29,096 bases of DNA, from positions 1-29,096 of the IMG/VR virus record IMGVR_UViG_3300022745_000126; one strand, given 5' to 3'. A program made the position numbers and the translations under genes. The notes under the pieces were generated by a model. That model made no database searches, had not been told where the DNA came from, and saw only the letters and a list, made by a program, of their open reading frames with translations. The DNA is from a virus. Positions 4,333-12,512 of the stretch are shown one piece after another (position 1 is the stretch's first letter; each line of letters starts with the position of its first letter).

Positions 4333-7265
4333 TTGGGTTCGGGCTCTCTCTGTGGGATAACAGCTCCGGCGCTGGCGCCTCCCCTCTGGCGCTCTACGCC
4401 AATGGTGAACCCGGTCCGTGGATCTCTCCGTCCAATATTATGAGCCTGTTTCAGGACTCCATCGGTACGACGCCCGTGACGGCCTACGGCCAGCAGGTAG
4501 GCCTCGCGCTGGACCAGTCCAACACGATGGCGCTGGGACCGGAACTGATTTCCGGCTCGTGGACGCTCACTGTGGCGGGGACGGCAACGGCAACGGAAGT
4601 TCCTGCAGGGACGCTCAACCTGACTGGCGATGGGACAAACAGCGCGATTGCGGACATGTCCATCGCGACGGTCATTGGTGCGACTTACAAGCTGACTGCT
4701 TCAGGGTCAGGTTCCGCTGCTGGTTTCCAGATCGGTCCTACGCAGGGCAGTAGCGCTATTGCTAACGGGTTTTTCCCCGCAGGGCCAAATACTTCGACTT
4801 TTGTGGCAACCTCAACAACCACTTGGTTGCGCTTTAATCGGTCAGCAGTCGGCACTGCTGTCGTCACCACCATCTCCGCCCGTCAGGTCACGCACCTCGG
4901 CAGCGAGCGGATCACCAACGGGGCGTTCCCGACTGACCTTAGCGGGTGGACGCAGGCCAATACCGGGGCTTCGACTGTCACTTGGTCGGCTGGCGTGGCG
5001 CTGTTCAATACGAATGGCGTGGATGCTGCGCGACTTCGGCAATCCTTTCCCACGGTTGTCGGTGGAACCTATCTAGTGTCAGTTGGTGGCACTGGAATTA
5101 ACGTTGGTATAGGAACGATAGCCGGGGCAGTTGATATTGTAGGGGCTGTAACAACCCCTACTCAACCAACCTTTACCTTCGTTGCGACTACCACTACGAC
5201 TTGGTTCAATACGTCTTCCGCCATCAACGGCTCCACACTCGACAACGTAACCGTCCGCCAGATCATCCGCGACGGCTCGGAAATGAACTCCATCCTGCCG
5301 TGGACCCTGACTGTCGCAGGCACCGCCACCGCTACGGAAAGCCCGACCGGGACGCTCAACCTCACGGGGGATGGGACCAATTCCGGCAACGCAGACAAGT
5401 CGTTTTCGACTGTCGCTGGGGCAACGTACAAGGTCAGCTTCACGGTCGCAACGACAGCAATTTTTGCATCGGTCGGCGTCACGCAGGGCGCGTCAGGTAT
5501 CGTCGCGGCCACGTCTTTCAGCGCTGGCGCTGGCAGCTTCTACTTCCTCGCAACGGGTGCGACTTCATGGGTGCGCTTTGCCAAGACGGGCGCGGCGCTA
5601 TCCATCGTCTCCAACATCTCCGTCAAACTCGTCGCTGGCGCTCACGCCTCGCAGCCGACCTCGACCAAGCGCCCCTACTACGGCCAGTGGCCCGCGCAGA
5701 AGGCACGGAACCTCGCGCAGTATTCCAGCGATCTGAGCAATGCCTATTGGATCAAGCAGGCTGGTGCCTCTGTGGCTGCTGCTGGTGTGAATACCCCGCT
5801 GGGCAACCCGGCGTGGACGATCACCTACAGCGCGATTGACGGAACTGCGCAGGTAAAGTCAGCAACGCGCACGGTCGTCGCGGGTGAAGTATATACTGTC
5901 TCGGCGTGGATTTCAGCCGGAACATCTCCCGCTGTGTCCTTGCGGCTTTTTGATGGTGCAGGAACAGTTGTTCCCGGCGCACCTTCCATAACCCCCACGG
6001 GGTCAATGGTTCGCTATACCTTCTCAGCGGCAATGCCGAACGGCGGGTCTGGGGCTTTCTTTGACATTCGGGGTTCGTCAGTCACCGCAGGCACCGTCAT
6101 CGTCGGGGATATTCAGTGGGAGTTGTCCTCCACCGCCTCTGCCTACCAGAAGCAAACCGGGGCCGGGGTCTACTCCGATCCGCTCTACCGGAACTTGGCG
6201 AACGGGTCGGCTGATGTGGGGAACACGACCTATTGGTACGGATCGAACGCGAGTGCTGGGATCACCTACACCAAAATTGGATCAGGTATTGATATTGATG
6301 GTCTACCTTATGGTGATTTTACTATTTCGGGCACGGCCTCCACAACCGCCTCTCCCGACCTATACGTAATCACTAACTCTCGCGCGCCTGCGGCCCTCAA
6401 TCAAGTCTATACATGCTCCGTTATTTCGCAGGTGATAGCAGGTACACCACCCCCCGGTGGAAGTGGGACGAGACTTGATGTGGTTGGGGAAACGGCACCC
6501 TCTACAATAGTAGAAACTTCTTTTGGGTCAGCCGGGGTAACAGGGACTGCCTCCACTAAGTCCACTACTCTTACTGTGGCAAATGCAGCAACAAACCAAG
6601 TCCGGTTGCGTGTTACGGAAGCAATCGCCAGTGGAGTGACGGTCAACTACACCGTTCGCATCAAAGCCCTCCAGTTCGAACTCGGCACCGCCCGCACCGC
6701 CTACCAAGCCAACTACTCGCAGTACCAAGTCACGGAGGCTGGGCTGCCCTCACCGGCGGGGCTGCTGTTCGACGGCGTGGATGACTTCCTTGTGACGCCG
6801 ACGATCACGCCGGGGACGGATAAAGGACAGGTGTTCGCTGGGCTGCGGAAGCTGTCAGATGCGGCTCGGGCTATATTTGCTACGCAGCAAGGGACGGCAT
6901 CGCGGCTGTCGCTTGAGGCTCCGGGTTCGGCGCTAAACAACTACACAACTACCTCCGGTGGATCAACGCTTGCGGGAGCAAATAGCGGAGCCATTCCTGC
7001 CCCTATCGCGTCCGTTGTCACTGCACTGGACGATATTTCGGGTGTGTCGCTGACTCTTCGCGTCAATGGCGCTCAAGTGGCCTCCAGTGCGGCAACGCAG
7101 GGTACTGGCAATTATACTGCTGGCGCTGTAACCCTCGGGACTAATGGATCAAGTCCCTTCAATGGCGTCATGAACGAGTTCGTCATGCGGTTCGGGCCAA
7201 ACCTCACCACTGGCCAGATCACGTCGACCGAGTCCTACACCAACTCGAAAACCGTCGCATACTGA
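4329..7265 (+). CDS. large tail fibre / receptor-binding protein with carbohydrate-binding-like repeats
   Basis: 978 residues. The N-terminal segment (about 30-65: WISPSNIMSLFQDSIGTTPV, then a GLALDQS-like stretch) is a signature seen in phage tail proteins. It is followed by several Gly/Thr/Ser-rich beta-sandwich repeats resembling carbohydrate-binding modules. Two are close copies: one around residues 75-118 and one around 318-365, both containing WTLTVAGTATATE and GTLNLTGDGTNS. The C-terminal ~180 residues (after LLFDGVDDFLV) look like a concanavalin/LamG-type lectin domain. These features support surface glycan recognition. It is co-translated with the gene before and the protease-like gene after. 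No palindrome copy occurs in its 2.9 kb, and no enzymatic motif was seen. Confidence 0.8.
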   Translation: MIGFGLSLWDNSSGAGASPLALYANGEPGPWISPSNIMSLFQDSIGTTPVTAYGQQVGLALDQSNTMALGPELISGSWTLTVAGTATATEVPAGTLNLTGDGTNSAIADMSIATVIGATYKLTASGSGSAAGFQIGPTQGSSAIANGFFPAGPNTSTFVATSTTTWLRFNRSAVGTAVVTTISARQVTHLGSERITNGAFPTDLSGWTQANTGASTVTWSAGVALFNTNGVDAARLRQSFPTVVGGTYLVSVGGTGINVGIGTIAGAVDIVGAVTTPTQPTFTFVATTTTTWFNTSSAINGSTLDNVTVRQIIRDGSEMNSILPWTLTVAGTATATESPTGTLNLTGDGTNSGNADKSFSTVAGATYKVSFTVATTAIFASVGVTQGASGIVAATSFSAGAGSFYFLATGATSWVRFAKTGAALSIVSNISVKLVAGAHASQPTSTKRPYYGQWPAQKARNLAQYSSDLSNAYWIKQAGASVAAAGVNTPLGNPAWTITYSAIDGTAQVKSATRTVVAGEVYTVSAWISAGTSPAVSLRLFDGAGTVVPGAPSITPTGSMVRYTFSAAMPNGGSGAFFDIRGSSVTAGTVIVGDIQWELSSTASAYQKQTGAGVYSDPLYRNLANGSADVGNTTYWYGSNASAGITYTKIGSGIDIDGLPYGDFTISGTASTTASPDLYVITNSRAPAALNQVYTCSVISQVIAGTPPPGGSGTRLDVVGETAPSTIVETSFGSAGVTGTASTKSTTLTVANAATNQVRLRVTEAIASGVTVNYTVRIKALQFELGTARTAYQANYSQYQVTEAGLPSPAGLLFDGVDDFLVTPTITPGTDKGQVFAGLRKLSDAARAIFATQQGTASRLSLEAPGSALNNYTTTSGGSTLAGANSGAIPAPIASVVTALDDISGVSLTLRVNGAQVASSAATQGTGNYTAGAVTLGTNGSSPFNGVMNEFVMRFGPNLTTGQITSTESYTNSKTVAY

Positions 7266-7624
7266 TGATCATCTGGCATGACATGGGCGGGTCAGTCGAT
7301 GAACGGCTGGCTCAGATGCAAGCCCTCGCCTACACTCATGTTGAAATCCGTGGTACCTGCGTTTCCGCCTGTACGCTCTTCCTCGGCTTGCCTGATGTCT
7401 GTGTATGGCCCGAAGCCATATTAGGTTTCCACGGTCCCCGCACAGCCCTCCCGGGCATACCCCTACCGCGCCGGGACTGGGAGCGCGTGACAACGCAGAT
7501 GGGGCTGGAGTACCCCCTTGCCCTGCGCCAGTGGTTCATGGAGGTCGCTCGGTACCACACAGGGGACTATCTCGTCTTGAGCGGGGCGCAGGTTATCGCA
7601 CTGGGAGCTAGAGCCTGTGACTAG
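7265..7624 (+). CDS. ClpP/SppA-fold protease-like protein (COG3904-like)
   Basis: 119 residues; the start overlaps the stop of the tail gene (TGATG). A G-G-S loop near residues 8-10 (an oxyanion-type position) is followed by GTCVSACTLFLG with Ser34 where the nucleophile of ClpP/crotonase-fold peptidases sits, and then GFHGP with His56. The order G-G-S, C-x-S-A-C-T, x-F/V-H is that of small predicted periplasmic ClpP-like proteins. No signal peptide or membrane segment is visible. Linked to the fibre, it might cleave or mature a tail component, or act on the cell surface or periplasm during entry. This is inference. The third catalytic acid is not obvious. Confidence 0.6.
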   Translation: MIIWHDMGGSVDERLAQMQALAYTHVEIRGTCVSACTLFLGLPDVCVWPEAILGFHGPRTALPGIPLPRRDWERVTTQMGLEYPLALRQWFMEVARYHTGDYLVLSGAQVIALGARACD

Positions 7625-7694
7625 CTGGTGGATCTTACCCTGTGTGGTAACTGGAGCAGTCGCTTGGATACTGCTCCTGGGTCACTTCTTCTAG
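7617..7694 (+). CDS. possible 25-aa membrane micropeptide
   Basis: A GTG-initiated frame overlapping the end of the protease-like gene encodes 25 residues, MTSWWILPCVVTGAVAWILL then LGHFF, which would form one membrane segment. It ends four bases into the convergent TerL stop region. It carries a perfect palindrome copy (7635-7650). No clear Shine-Dalgarno is seen, so coupling would be needed. It could be chance. Confidence 0.25.
   Translation: MTSWWILPCVVTGAVAWILLLGHFF
7635..7650. repeat. dispersed palindrome, between convergent genes
   Basis: TTACC CTGTGT GGTAA, both halves perfect. It is placed between the end of the tail module (7624) and the end of TerL (7691), and is the first copy after the 3.6-kb copy-free tail module. 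Confidence 0.85.
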
Positions 7695-9133
7695 GTCCAA
7701 GCCCGAGACGTCACTTGCTCGCGTGGCGCCCTGTTCCTCGGTCTCAGCCGGTTGGCGACCATATCACTCATACCACCATGAGAAGCTACACAGGCGTACT
7801 GGAACGCGTCTGCGACGTGGCTGTACTCATTCTTGTCCGGAGTGGGCTTACGCACCCCGCCGCGCGTCTTACCGAAGCGGTAACCCCCAGAGAGAGCGCG
7901 CACTAGCATAGGACAGCGTGACTCGTCGATAAGTACCGCCGGGCCACCTTCACGAGACCCCAGGAGCCAGCTCTCCACGGCGTTGAGGCGCTTGCTGATA
8001 TCGTTGGTGGGGGCAGGGTAGGCAAGGAGCCCGTTGCGCTTGATGAGGTCGAACGACGTCTCTTCGTAGAGTGTCGATCTCTGGTTACCTGCGGGGTCAC
8101 CCACGATATAGAGTGCCTTACCAAGATACCTCGGGTTCATCAGTACAGGACGAATCGCGCGCTGCAGTTGGAGCTCAAGCCCGATATCCTCGGCAATAAT
8201 CTCTTCGAGAACGAGCAGCCGGCCGCGGTGATCGGGCTGACAGATTACAGCACAAGGATCTCGGCCGAAGTCGAGTCCGACAATGATAGGCCAACCCGAA
8301 ACTGGCGTGAGATCATTGACGCAGTGCCAGTGACGATTGAAGCTCTCACGGAATACCGCCGTACCCGAGGGGTCATCGCCATACTGAGCATGCACATAGC
8401 GCTTGCACCATGTTGGGGAGTTAGATCGGATGAAGCGCTCATAGTACTTTCTACCTTGCCCCCTGCGGACCTCGTCTGTTACCGGAAGCTTCAGTGTTTC
8501 CGGAGTCTGTGTAAGCCATTCTAGGTTCTCTGCATTATCTTCCATACCGCCAGGCTGAATAAAGATCTGGGCGTCTGGCGGCGGCATAGACATGAACTTA
8601 TGCCAGGGGGTACCTTCTGACGGCATGTTTGTGTCGCAGATAATACCAGACCAAGAGCAGCCACCTAGGGTAGCGCCGGGATAACGGCCGCAGCGACCTG
8701 CAAGCGGGGACATTAGGTCCACGTTCATCTCAATGGCTTCGGACATCCAGGCCCCGGTAAGCTGGAGCGACAAGAGACGGGCTTGATCTTCAGGGTTATC
8801 GAGTGGGATTAGGAGCCATTCACTCCGCACATCTCCGACTTCGATGTATATTGTGCTTTCTGAAACCTTATAGCTTGCAACATGCTTCAACCAGTCTTGA
8901 ATATCCTTTAACACAGTGTCACGCAGCTGTTTTAATGTAGATCGCACCACAGCAAACCGGGTATATCTATATCCATCTGGGGACGGCGCCTGCTCCAGCG
9001 CCCTACGAAAAAGTTCAAAAAGGCATGCAGTGGTTTTACCAGAACCAACAGGACCTGCAATTAACCTAGTGAACGACTTTGACCGCATAAATGCTGCGCA
9101 AGTCGGAGGAGCTGTATAGTTAATCGCTGGCAT
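7691..9133 (-). CDS. terL: terminase large subunit (packaging ATPase/nuclease)
   Basis: 480 residues, leftward. Walker A is GPVGSGKT (residues 27-34). The Walker-B-like segment is LTGAWMSEA around 128-136, followed by the GRCGRYP stretch typical of this TerL branch. The C-terminal RNase-H-like nuclease is shown by GLDFGRDP, then VGDPAG, and HVADAFQYA near the end, which supply the metal-binding acids. It converts ATP hydrolysis into DNA translocation through the portal and cuts the concatemer. The start at 9133 is two bases after the stop of the upstream gene, whose GAGGGATAAC serves as the ribosome-binding site. The operon faces away from the portal gene. Confidence 0.93.
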   Translation of the reverse strand: MPAINYTAPPTCAAFMRSKSFTRLIAGPVGSGKTTACLFELFRRALEQAPSPDGYRYTRFAVVRSTLKQLRDTVLKDIQDWLKHVASYKVSESTIYIEVGDVRSEWLLIPLDNPEDQARLLSLQLTGAWMSEAIEMNVDLMSPLAGRCGRYPGATLGGCSWSGIICDTNMPSEGTPWHKFMSMPPPDAQIFIQPGGMEDNAENLEWLTQTPETLKLPVTDEVRRGQGRKYYERFIRSNSPTWCKRYVHAQYGDDPSGTAVFRESFNRHWHCVNDLTPVSGWPIIVGLDFGRDPCAVICQPDHRGRLLVLEEIIAEDIGLELQLQRAIRPVLMNPRYLGKALYIVGDPAGNQRSTLYEETSFDLIKRNGLLAYPAPTNDISKRLNAVESWLLGSREGGPAVLIDESRCPMLVRALSGGYRFGKTRGGVRKPTPDKNEYSHVADAFQYACVASHGGMSDMVANRLRPRNRAPREQVTSRAWT

Positions 9134-9135
9134 AG

Positions 9136-9357
9136 TTATCCCTCATCTACGATACGAAGCAGCTTCAGCTTAGCTCTTTCGAGTAGCCATAGGTTGTTGG
9201 GTCCGTCGGACATCGAAGACGCGAAGTACTCGCTGCCGTCTTCCATCTCTCCGAGAACCAACACGCTCGATAGCTTACCCAGTGCAGCCTTTAGAACTCG
9301 ATCCGGATCAAGATCCAGAGTAGTAATCCCGTTGAAATTTACGACATTCTCAGTCAT
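9136..9357 (-). CDS. small acidic protein between TerS and TerL, 73 aa
   Basis: Leftward; the start ATG overlaps the stop of the preceding gene (ATGA), and the end is two bases from TerL. The protein begins MTENVVNFNGITTLDLDPD and has an alternating strand/helix pattern with a central LGEMEDGSEYFASS and a C-terminal helix LLERAKLKLLRIV. This resembles the small proteins encoded beside terminases in many phages (an N-F-x-G-x-T-x-D-x-x-x-D start). The function is unknown. Position and coupling suggest a packaging or early-late accessory role. Confidence 0.7.
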   Translation of the reverse strand: MTENVVNFNGITTLDLDPDRVLKAALGKLSSVLVLGEMEDGSEYFASSMSDGPNNLWLLERAKLKLLRIVDEG

Positions 9358-9614
9358 TTCAGCCTCGCACGATTGGTAAACTGGTTGTATTTGAACTCGG
9401 AGGCCTTGTGACCGGATGCCTTAGCTGCCCGGTCCTTGGCGCGGCCGGCCGCACCCATCGCCTCACGAGTCTTACCCTTCGAGGTAAGTTCCTTGGTCCC
9501 GGGCTTGAGATCCCCAGCGCGCTGCAGCTGCTTGCTGGCGACGGCATAGGCCTCCTTCTCAGGCATTCCCTTGGCTTTGAGTTGGGATACCAGTCGGTCA
9601 TAGAGCTTCTGCAT
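9354..9614 (-). CDS. small basic helix-rich phage protein (DUF7218-like), 86 aa
   Basis: Leftward; I place the start at ATG 9614-9612 (MQKLYDRLVSQLKAKGMPEK), since it overlaps the previous stop (TGATG) and follows GAGGATG. The sequence pattern (MPEKEAYAVASKQL, then LKPGTKEL, GRAKDRAAKASGHK and a final YNQFTNRARLK) is that of small basic proteins common near phage and plasmid packaging or structural genes. A C-terminal lysine/arginine-rich stretch would suit nucleic-acid or virion interior contact. A perfect palindrome copy (9472-9487) lies in it and encodes L-T-S-K-G-K. The precise function is unknown. Confidence 0.7.
   Translation of the reverse strand: MQKLYDRLVSQLKAKGMPEKEAYAVASKQLQRAGDLKPGTKELTSKGKTREAMGAAGRAKDRAAKASGHKASEFKYNQFTNRARLK
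9472..9487. repeat. dispersed palindrome, within a gene
   Basis: TTACC CTTCGA GGTAA, both halves perfect, in the leftward packaging operon. It encodes T-S-K-G-K in the same codon phase as the others. Confidence 0.85.
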
Positions 9615-9817
9615 CAGTTCATCCTCACAGGTTTGTTTCCAAGGGATATCGTAAACCACTTGCCGTCTTTATCCGGACCAGCGACGACTACAGTAGCCTC
9701 TTCAAACTCGCAGTCTTCACCATCGCAATCGAACATCTGCGTAACAGGGAGCCGCTCCTGATCCACAATAGCCACGATGCCATCAGCAGTATCCATCACG
9801 CGAACATACTCAGGCAT
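9614..9817 (-). CDS. small acidic hypothetical protein, 67 aa
   Basis: Leftward; the start at ATG 9817-9815 is supported by AGGAGGAAGG just upstream, inside the end of TerS (8-bp overlap). It begins MPEYVRVMDTADGIVAIVDQ, has a cysteine/acid cluster (FDCDGEDCEFEEA) and ends in a beta strand pair. The two cysteines four residues apart could bind metal, but no partner cysteines are present. No family is recognised. It is tightly coupled between TerS and the basic small gene, so it is expressed with packaging functions. Confidence 0.65.
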   Translation of the reverse strand: MPEYVRVMDTADGIVAIVDQERLPVTQMFDCDGEDCEFEEATVVVAGPDKDGKWFTISLGNKPVRMN

Positions 9818-10337
9818 CGCCTTCCTCCTCGGTCCAAGAGAACTCAATATCCGGATCATCTTCAGCAGGATACTCGCCGACGGTTACCTTGGGGGTAATA
9901 TCCCGCTCAACGCGAAGCTGCTGGTCTGCGCCCAGATTGATCGTTACGGTGAGCTTCTCACCGGTGCCGACATCCCCTACGGTCCGCTCAAGTCCGGCTA
10001 GCTTGGTAATCGTCTTGAACACTTCAGTCTTGTGCTGCAGCGCCTCCTTAGAGTCGTGCATGCGAGTGTAGAACTCAGGGAGCGCCTCTTCTACCATTGA
10101 GAGGGCCTTCATCTTTACCCGCTCCTTGGTATTGATAGCGCTGTTCCACTCTTCGAGGGCGCCCTTCAGGTATGCCTTGAAGGTATAGCTCTCTTTGATG
10201 CTCTGCCAGCTATAGTCGTCAACCTCATACGTAGCCAGGATGTCGCCGATTTCTCGGATGTCCATGGCAATTTCTCTGGCCAGTTTCAGCAATACTGCAT
10301 CGTTGAAACTAGGCTGTTGCACGGCGGTGGTAGCCAT
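9810..10337 (-). CDS. terS: terminase small subunit candidate
   Basis: 175 residues, first gene of the leftward packaging operon; the start ATG 10337 follows AAGGAAA. The N-terminal half is helical (LKLAREIAMDIREIGDILAT, residues ~16-35) in the manner of a small-terminase DNA-binding domain. A long central helix (TFKAYLKGALEEWNSAI) with charged repeats would suit the oligomerisation core, and the acidic C-terminus (PDIEFSWTEEEGDA) would suit the portal/TerL contact. The call rests on size, helical pattern, acidic tail and operon with TerL; there is no diagnostic motif. The 15-nt palindrome at 9884-9898 lies in it. Confidence 0.72.
   Translation of the reverse strand: MATTAVQQPSFNDAVLLKLAREIAMDIREIGDILATYEVDDYSWQSIKESYTFKAYLKGALEEWNSAINTKERVKMKALSMVEEALPEFYTRMHDSKEALQHKTEVFKTITKLAGLERTVGDVGTGEKLTVTINLGADQQLRVERDITPKVTVGEYPAEDDPDIEFSWTEEEGDA
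9884..9898. repeat. dispersed palindrome, 15-nt variant
   Basis: TTACC TTGGG GGTAA, perfect halves with a 5-nt spacer, inside the small terminase gene; it encodes I-T-P-K-V-T. Confidence 0.65.
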
Positions 10338-10424
10338 AAAGCTTTCCTTCCCACGAGGAACAGTTGCATTACCCCCTACTTATACTGTATCTATAGGCAA
10401 GTCGTCGAGAGTCAGGATATTTCA

Positions 10425-12512
10425 ATGGCAGAAGCACTTGGCGCAGTCTTGCGCGTTGTAGGACCCAATCAGCTCGATGCAGCTATAAAGGCTCGCGACG
10501 AGGAGGCCGCCGCTGTCCAAGATGCAGCTTCCTCAGGTAACCAAGGTTACCCCGCTCTGTCGAGCCATATTCGCGGTGAGTTCGATATGATGAAGCGCCA
10601 CCGCAACAACGCAGTGGCCGGCTGGTCTGACCGGCTCCTCAGTGCGCTCAGGGCCTTTAACGGCCAGTACGACGCCAACAAACTGAACGAAATCCGGAAA
10701 TTTGGCGGTTCTGAGACCTATGCGCGTATCATTGCGATGAAATGTCGCGGTGCCAGCTCACTTCTGCGGGATGTTTACCTGTCTCCCGATCGCCCATGGG
10801 GGCTTGATGCTAGCGACGATCCCAAGATTCCGCCGGAGATCGCACAGGCAGTGACCCAGCTGGTTCAGAGCGAAGCCCAGTCTATGTCTGTCATGGGGCA
10901 ACCCCCGGATATTGCCAAGATCCGCGACCGAACTATGCAGTTGATGGAGGCCGCACGCCAAGCTGCCAAGAAAAAAGCCGAGAAAGGCGCCCAGATCGCC
11001 GAGGATAAGCTCGATGAGATCCTGAAAGAGGGTGGATTCTACAAGGCTCTGGCTGAATTTCTGGTCGATTTGCCCCTTTTTCCGTTTGCAGTGATCAAAG
11101 GACCGGTTGTCCGGATCATGCCAGTAGTTACCTGGGAAAGTAACCAAGCCAAAATCCAGCAAATCCCGCGCCTGACTTGGACGCGGGTATCTCCATTCGA
11201 TGTTTGGTGGACCCCCGGGGTCTCAGATATCGAAGATGCGTCGGTTATCGAGCGCACAAGGCTCACACGAGCCGATCTGAACGACCTTTTAGACCTTCCG
11301 GGGTACGATCAGGACGCTATTCGGTCGGTTTTGGACCTCTACGGGCGCGGAGGACTCAACGATAGCGTTGATGTTACCGATGCAGAGCGCGCGTCGCAGG
11401 AATCTCGTGAAAACCCGACACTGAACCAGTCCGGCCTGATCACATGCCTTGAATTTACAGGGAATGTGCAGGGGAAAATGCTCCTTGAGAATGGCATGGA
11501 TGCAAAAACGATCACTGACCCACTTCGCGACTATTTCGTGCAGGCTTGGGTGATCGGGCAGTTCATCATCAAGGTCCAGCTGGCGCCAAGCCCGCGTAAA
11601 CGACACCCTTACTATATCACAAGCTTTGAGAAGGTACCGGGTACCCCAGTAGGTAACGGTCTTCCGGACATCCTGTCTGATATCCAAGAGGCTGGTAACG
11701 CCACCCTACGCGCCCTGATTAATAACTTGAGCATAGCGTCAGGCCCGCAGGTTGTTGTGAACGACGACCGACTAGCGTCCGACGAAGATGGCGAAGAAAT
11801 CTATCCATGGAAGCGCTGGCATGTTCAGAGTGACCCGATGGGAAACAATAGTTCCCAGAAGCCGATCGACTTCTTCCAGCCTCAGTCTAATGCCCAAGAG
11901 CTGCTCGGCGTATATCAGCAGTTCGTCAATATGGCTGACGACCTCTCGGCCATTCCCAAATACCTATCAGGGTCCGGTGCCTCCGGCGGGGCGGGGCGCA
12001 CTGCCTCGGGCCTGGCTATGCTCATGGGTAATGCCTCTAAGATCCTCCAGACGGTGGCTGCGAACATCGACCGCGACGTACTTGAGCCTCTTCTGAGCGC
12101 GTTGTTTGATATGGTGATGCTTACTGATCAGTCTGGCATCCTGACCGGCGAAGAGAAAGTCCGCGTCCTTGGCGTTTCTGTGGCCGTCCAGAAAGAAACC
12201 CAGCGGGCTCGCCAACTTGAGTTCCTTCAAACGACTGCTAATCCAATTGATGCTCAGATCATCGGACCCAAGGGTCGAGCTGCTATCCTTAGAAATGTTG
12301 CAACTACCTTGGGTCTTCCCGGAGAGGAGATTGTCCCCTCAGAAGACCAGCTCGATGCTATGCAGAAGCAAGCTCAGGCCATGGCGCAGTCTCAGGGCGT
12401 ACCCGGGCATGCAGGTGTTGGACAGCAGGCAGCAGAAGCCCAAGGGGCACAGCCTGGACCTCTTGGGAAGGATATGGGTCCTCGTACAAATATCGCTGGC
12501 GGGGTGGGCTAA
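10425..12512 (+). CDS. portal protein
   Basis: 695 residues from ATG 10425 (MAEALGAVLRVVGPNQ), chosen because AGGATATTTCA precedes it; the frame remains open upstream but lacks a site. Its length and plan fit short-tailed-phage portals. A helical N-terminus is followed by a long basic coiled-coil (AARQAAKKKAEKGAQ) and a wing/stem core with WTRVSPFDVWWTP. SGSGASGGAGRTASGLAML follows in the region where portals of this type carry a conserved Gly/Ala stretch. The C-terminus is Gln/Gly/Pro-rich. It forms the dodecameric head vertex for DNA entry and tail attachment. It is transcribed divergently from the terminase operon across an 87-bp gap. It contains palindrome copies at 11128 and 11641. Confidence 0.85.
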   Translation: MAEALGAVLRVVGPNQLDAAIKARDEEAAAVQDAASSGNQGYPALSSHIRGEFDMMKRHRNNAVAGWSDRLLSALRAFNGQYDANKLNEIRKFGGSETYARIIAMKCRGASSLLRDVYLSPDRPWGLDASDDPKIPPEIAQAVTQLVQSEAQSMSVMGQPPDIAKIRDRTMQLMEAARQAAKKKAEKGAQIAEDKLDEILKEGGFYKALAEFLVDLPLFPFAVIKGPVVRIMPVVTWESNQAKIQQIPRLTWTRVSPFDVWWTPGVSDIEDASVIERTRLTRADLNDLLDLPGYDQDAIRSVLDLYGRGGLNDSVDVTDAERASQESRENPTLNQSGLITCLEFTGNVQGKMLLENGMDAKTITDPLRDYFVQAWVIGQFIIKVQLAPSPRKRHPYYITSFEKVPGTPVGNGLPDILSDIQEAGNATLRALINNLSIASGPQVVVNDDRLASDEDGEEIYPWKRWHVQSDPMGNNSSQKPIDFFQPQSNAQELLGVYQQFVNMADDLSAIPKYLSGSGASGGAGRTASGLAMLMGNASKILQTVAANIDRDVLEPLLSALFDMVMLTDQSGILTGEEKVRVLGVSVAVQKETQRARQLEFLQTTANPIDAQIIGPKGRAAILRNVATTLGLPGEEIVPSEDQLDAMQKQAQAMAQSQGVPGHAGVGQQAAEAQGAQPGPLGKDMGPRTNIAGGVG
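11128..11143. repeat. dispersed palindrome, within the portal gene
   Basis: TTACC TGGGAA AGTAA, one mismatch; encodes V-T-W-E-S-N in the common codon phase. Confidence 0.7.
11641..11656. repeat. dispersed palindrome, within the portal gene
   Basis: GTACC CCAGTA GGTAA, one mismatch; encodes G-T-P-V-G-N. Confidence 0.65.

Noticed and set aside
7869-7883. 15-nt copy TTACC GAAGC GGTAA in terL
   Set aside because: Half-sites are perfect, but it encodes G-Y-R-F-G-K-T in another phase within a conserved-looking stretch of TerL; I count it only as a possible chance copy and did not list it as a feature.
8085-8100. TTACC TGCGGG GTCAC in terL resembling the dyad
   Set aside because: The right half matches poorly and the bases encode the conserved V-G-D-P-A-G nuclease stretch, so protein coding explains it.
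10536-10551. GGTAACCAAGGTTACC in the portal gene
   Set aside because: A dyad with the half-sites in the opposite order (GGTAA ... TTACC); it may be related, but it is the only clear one and was left out of the family.
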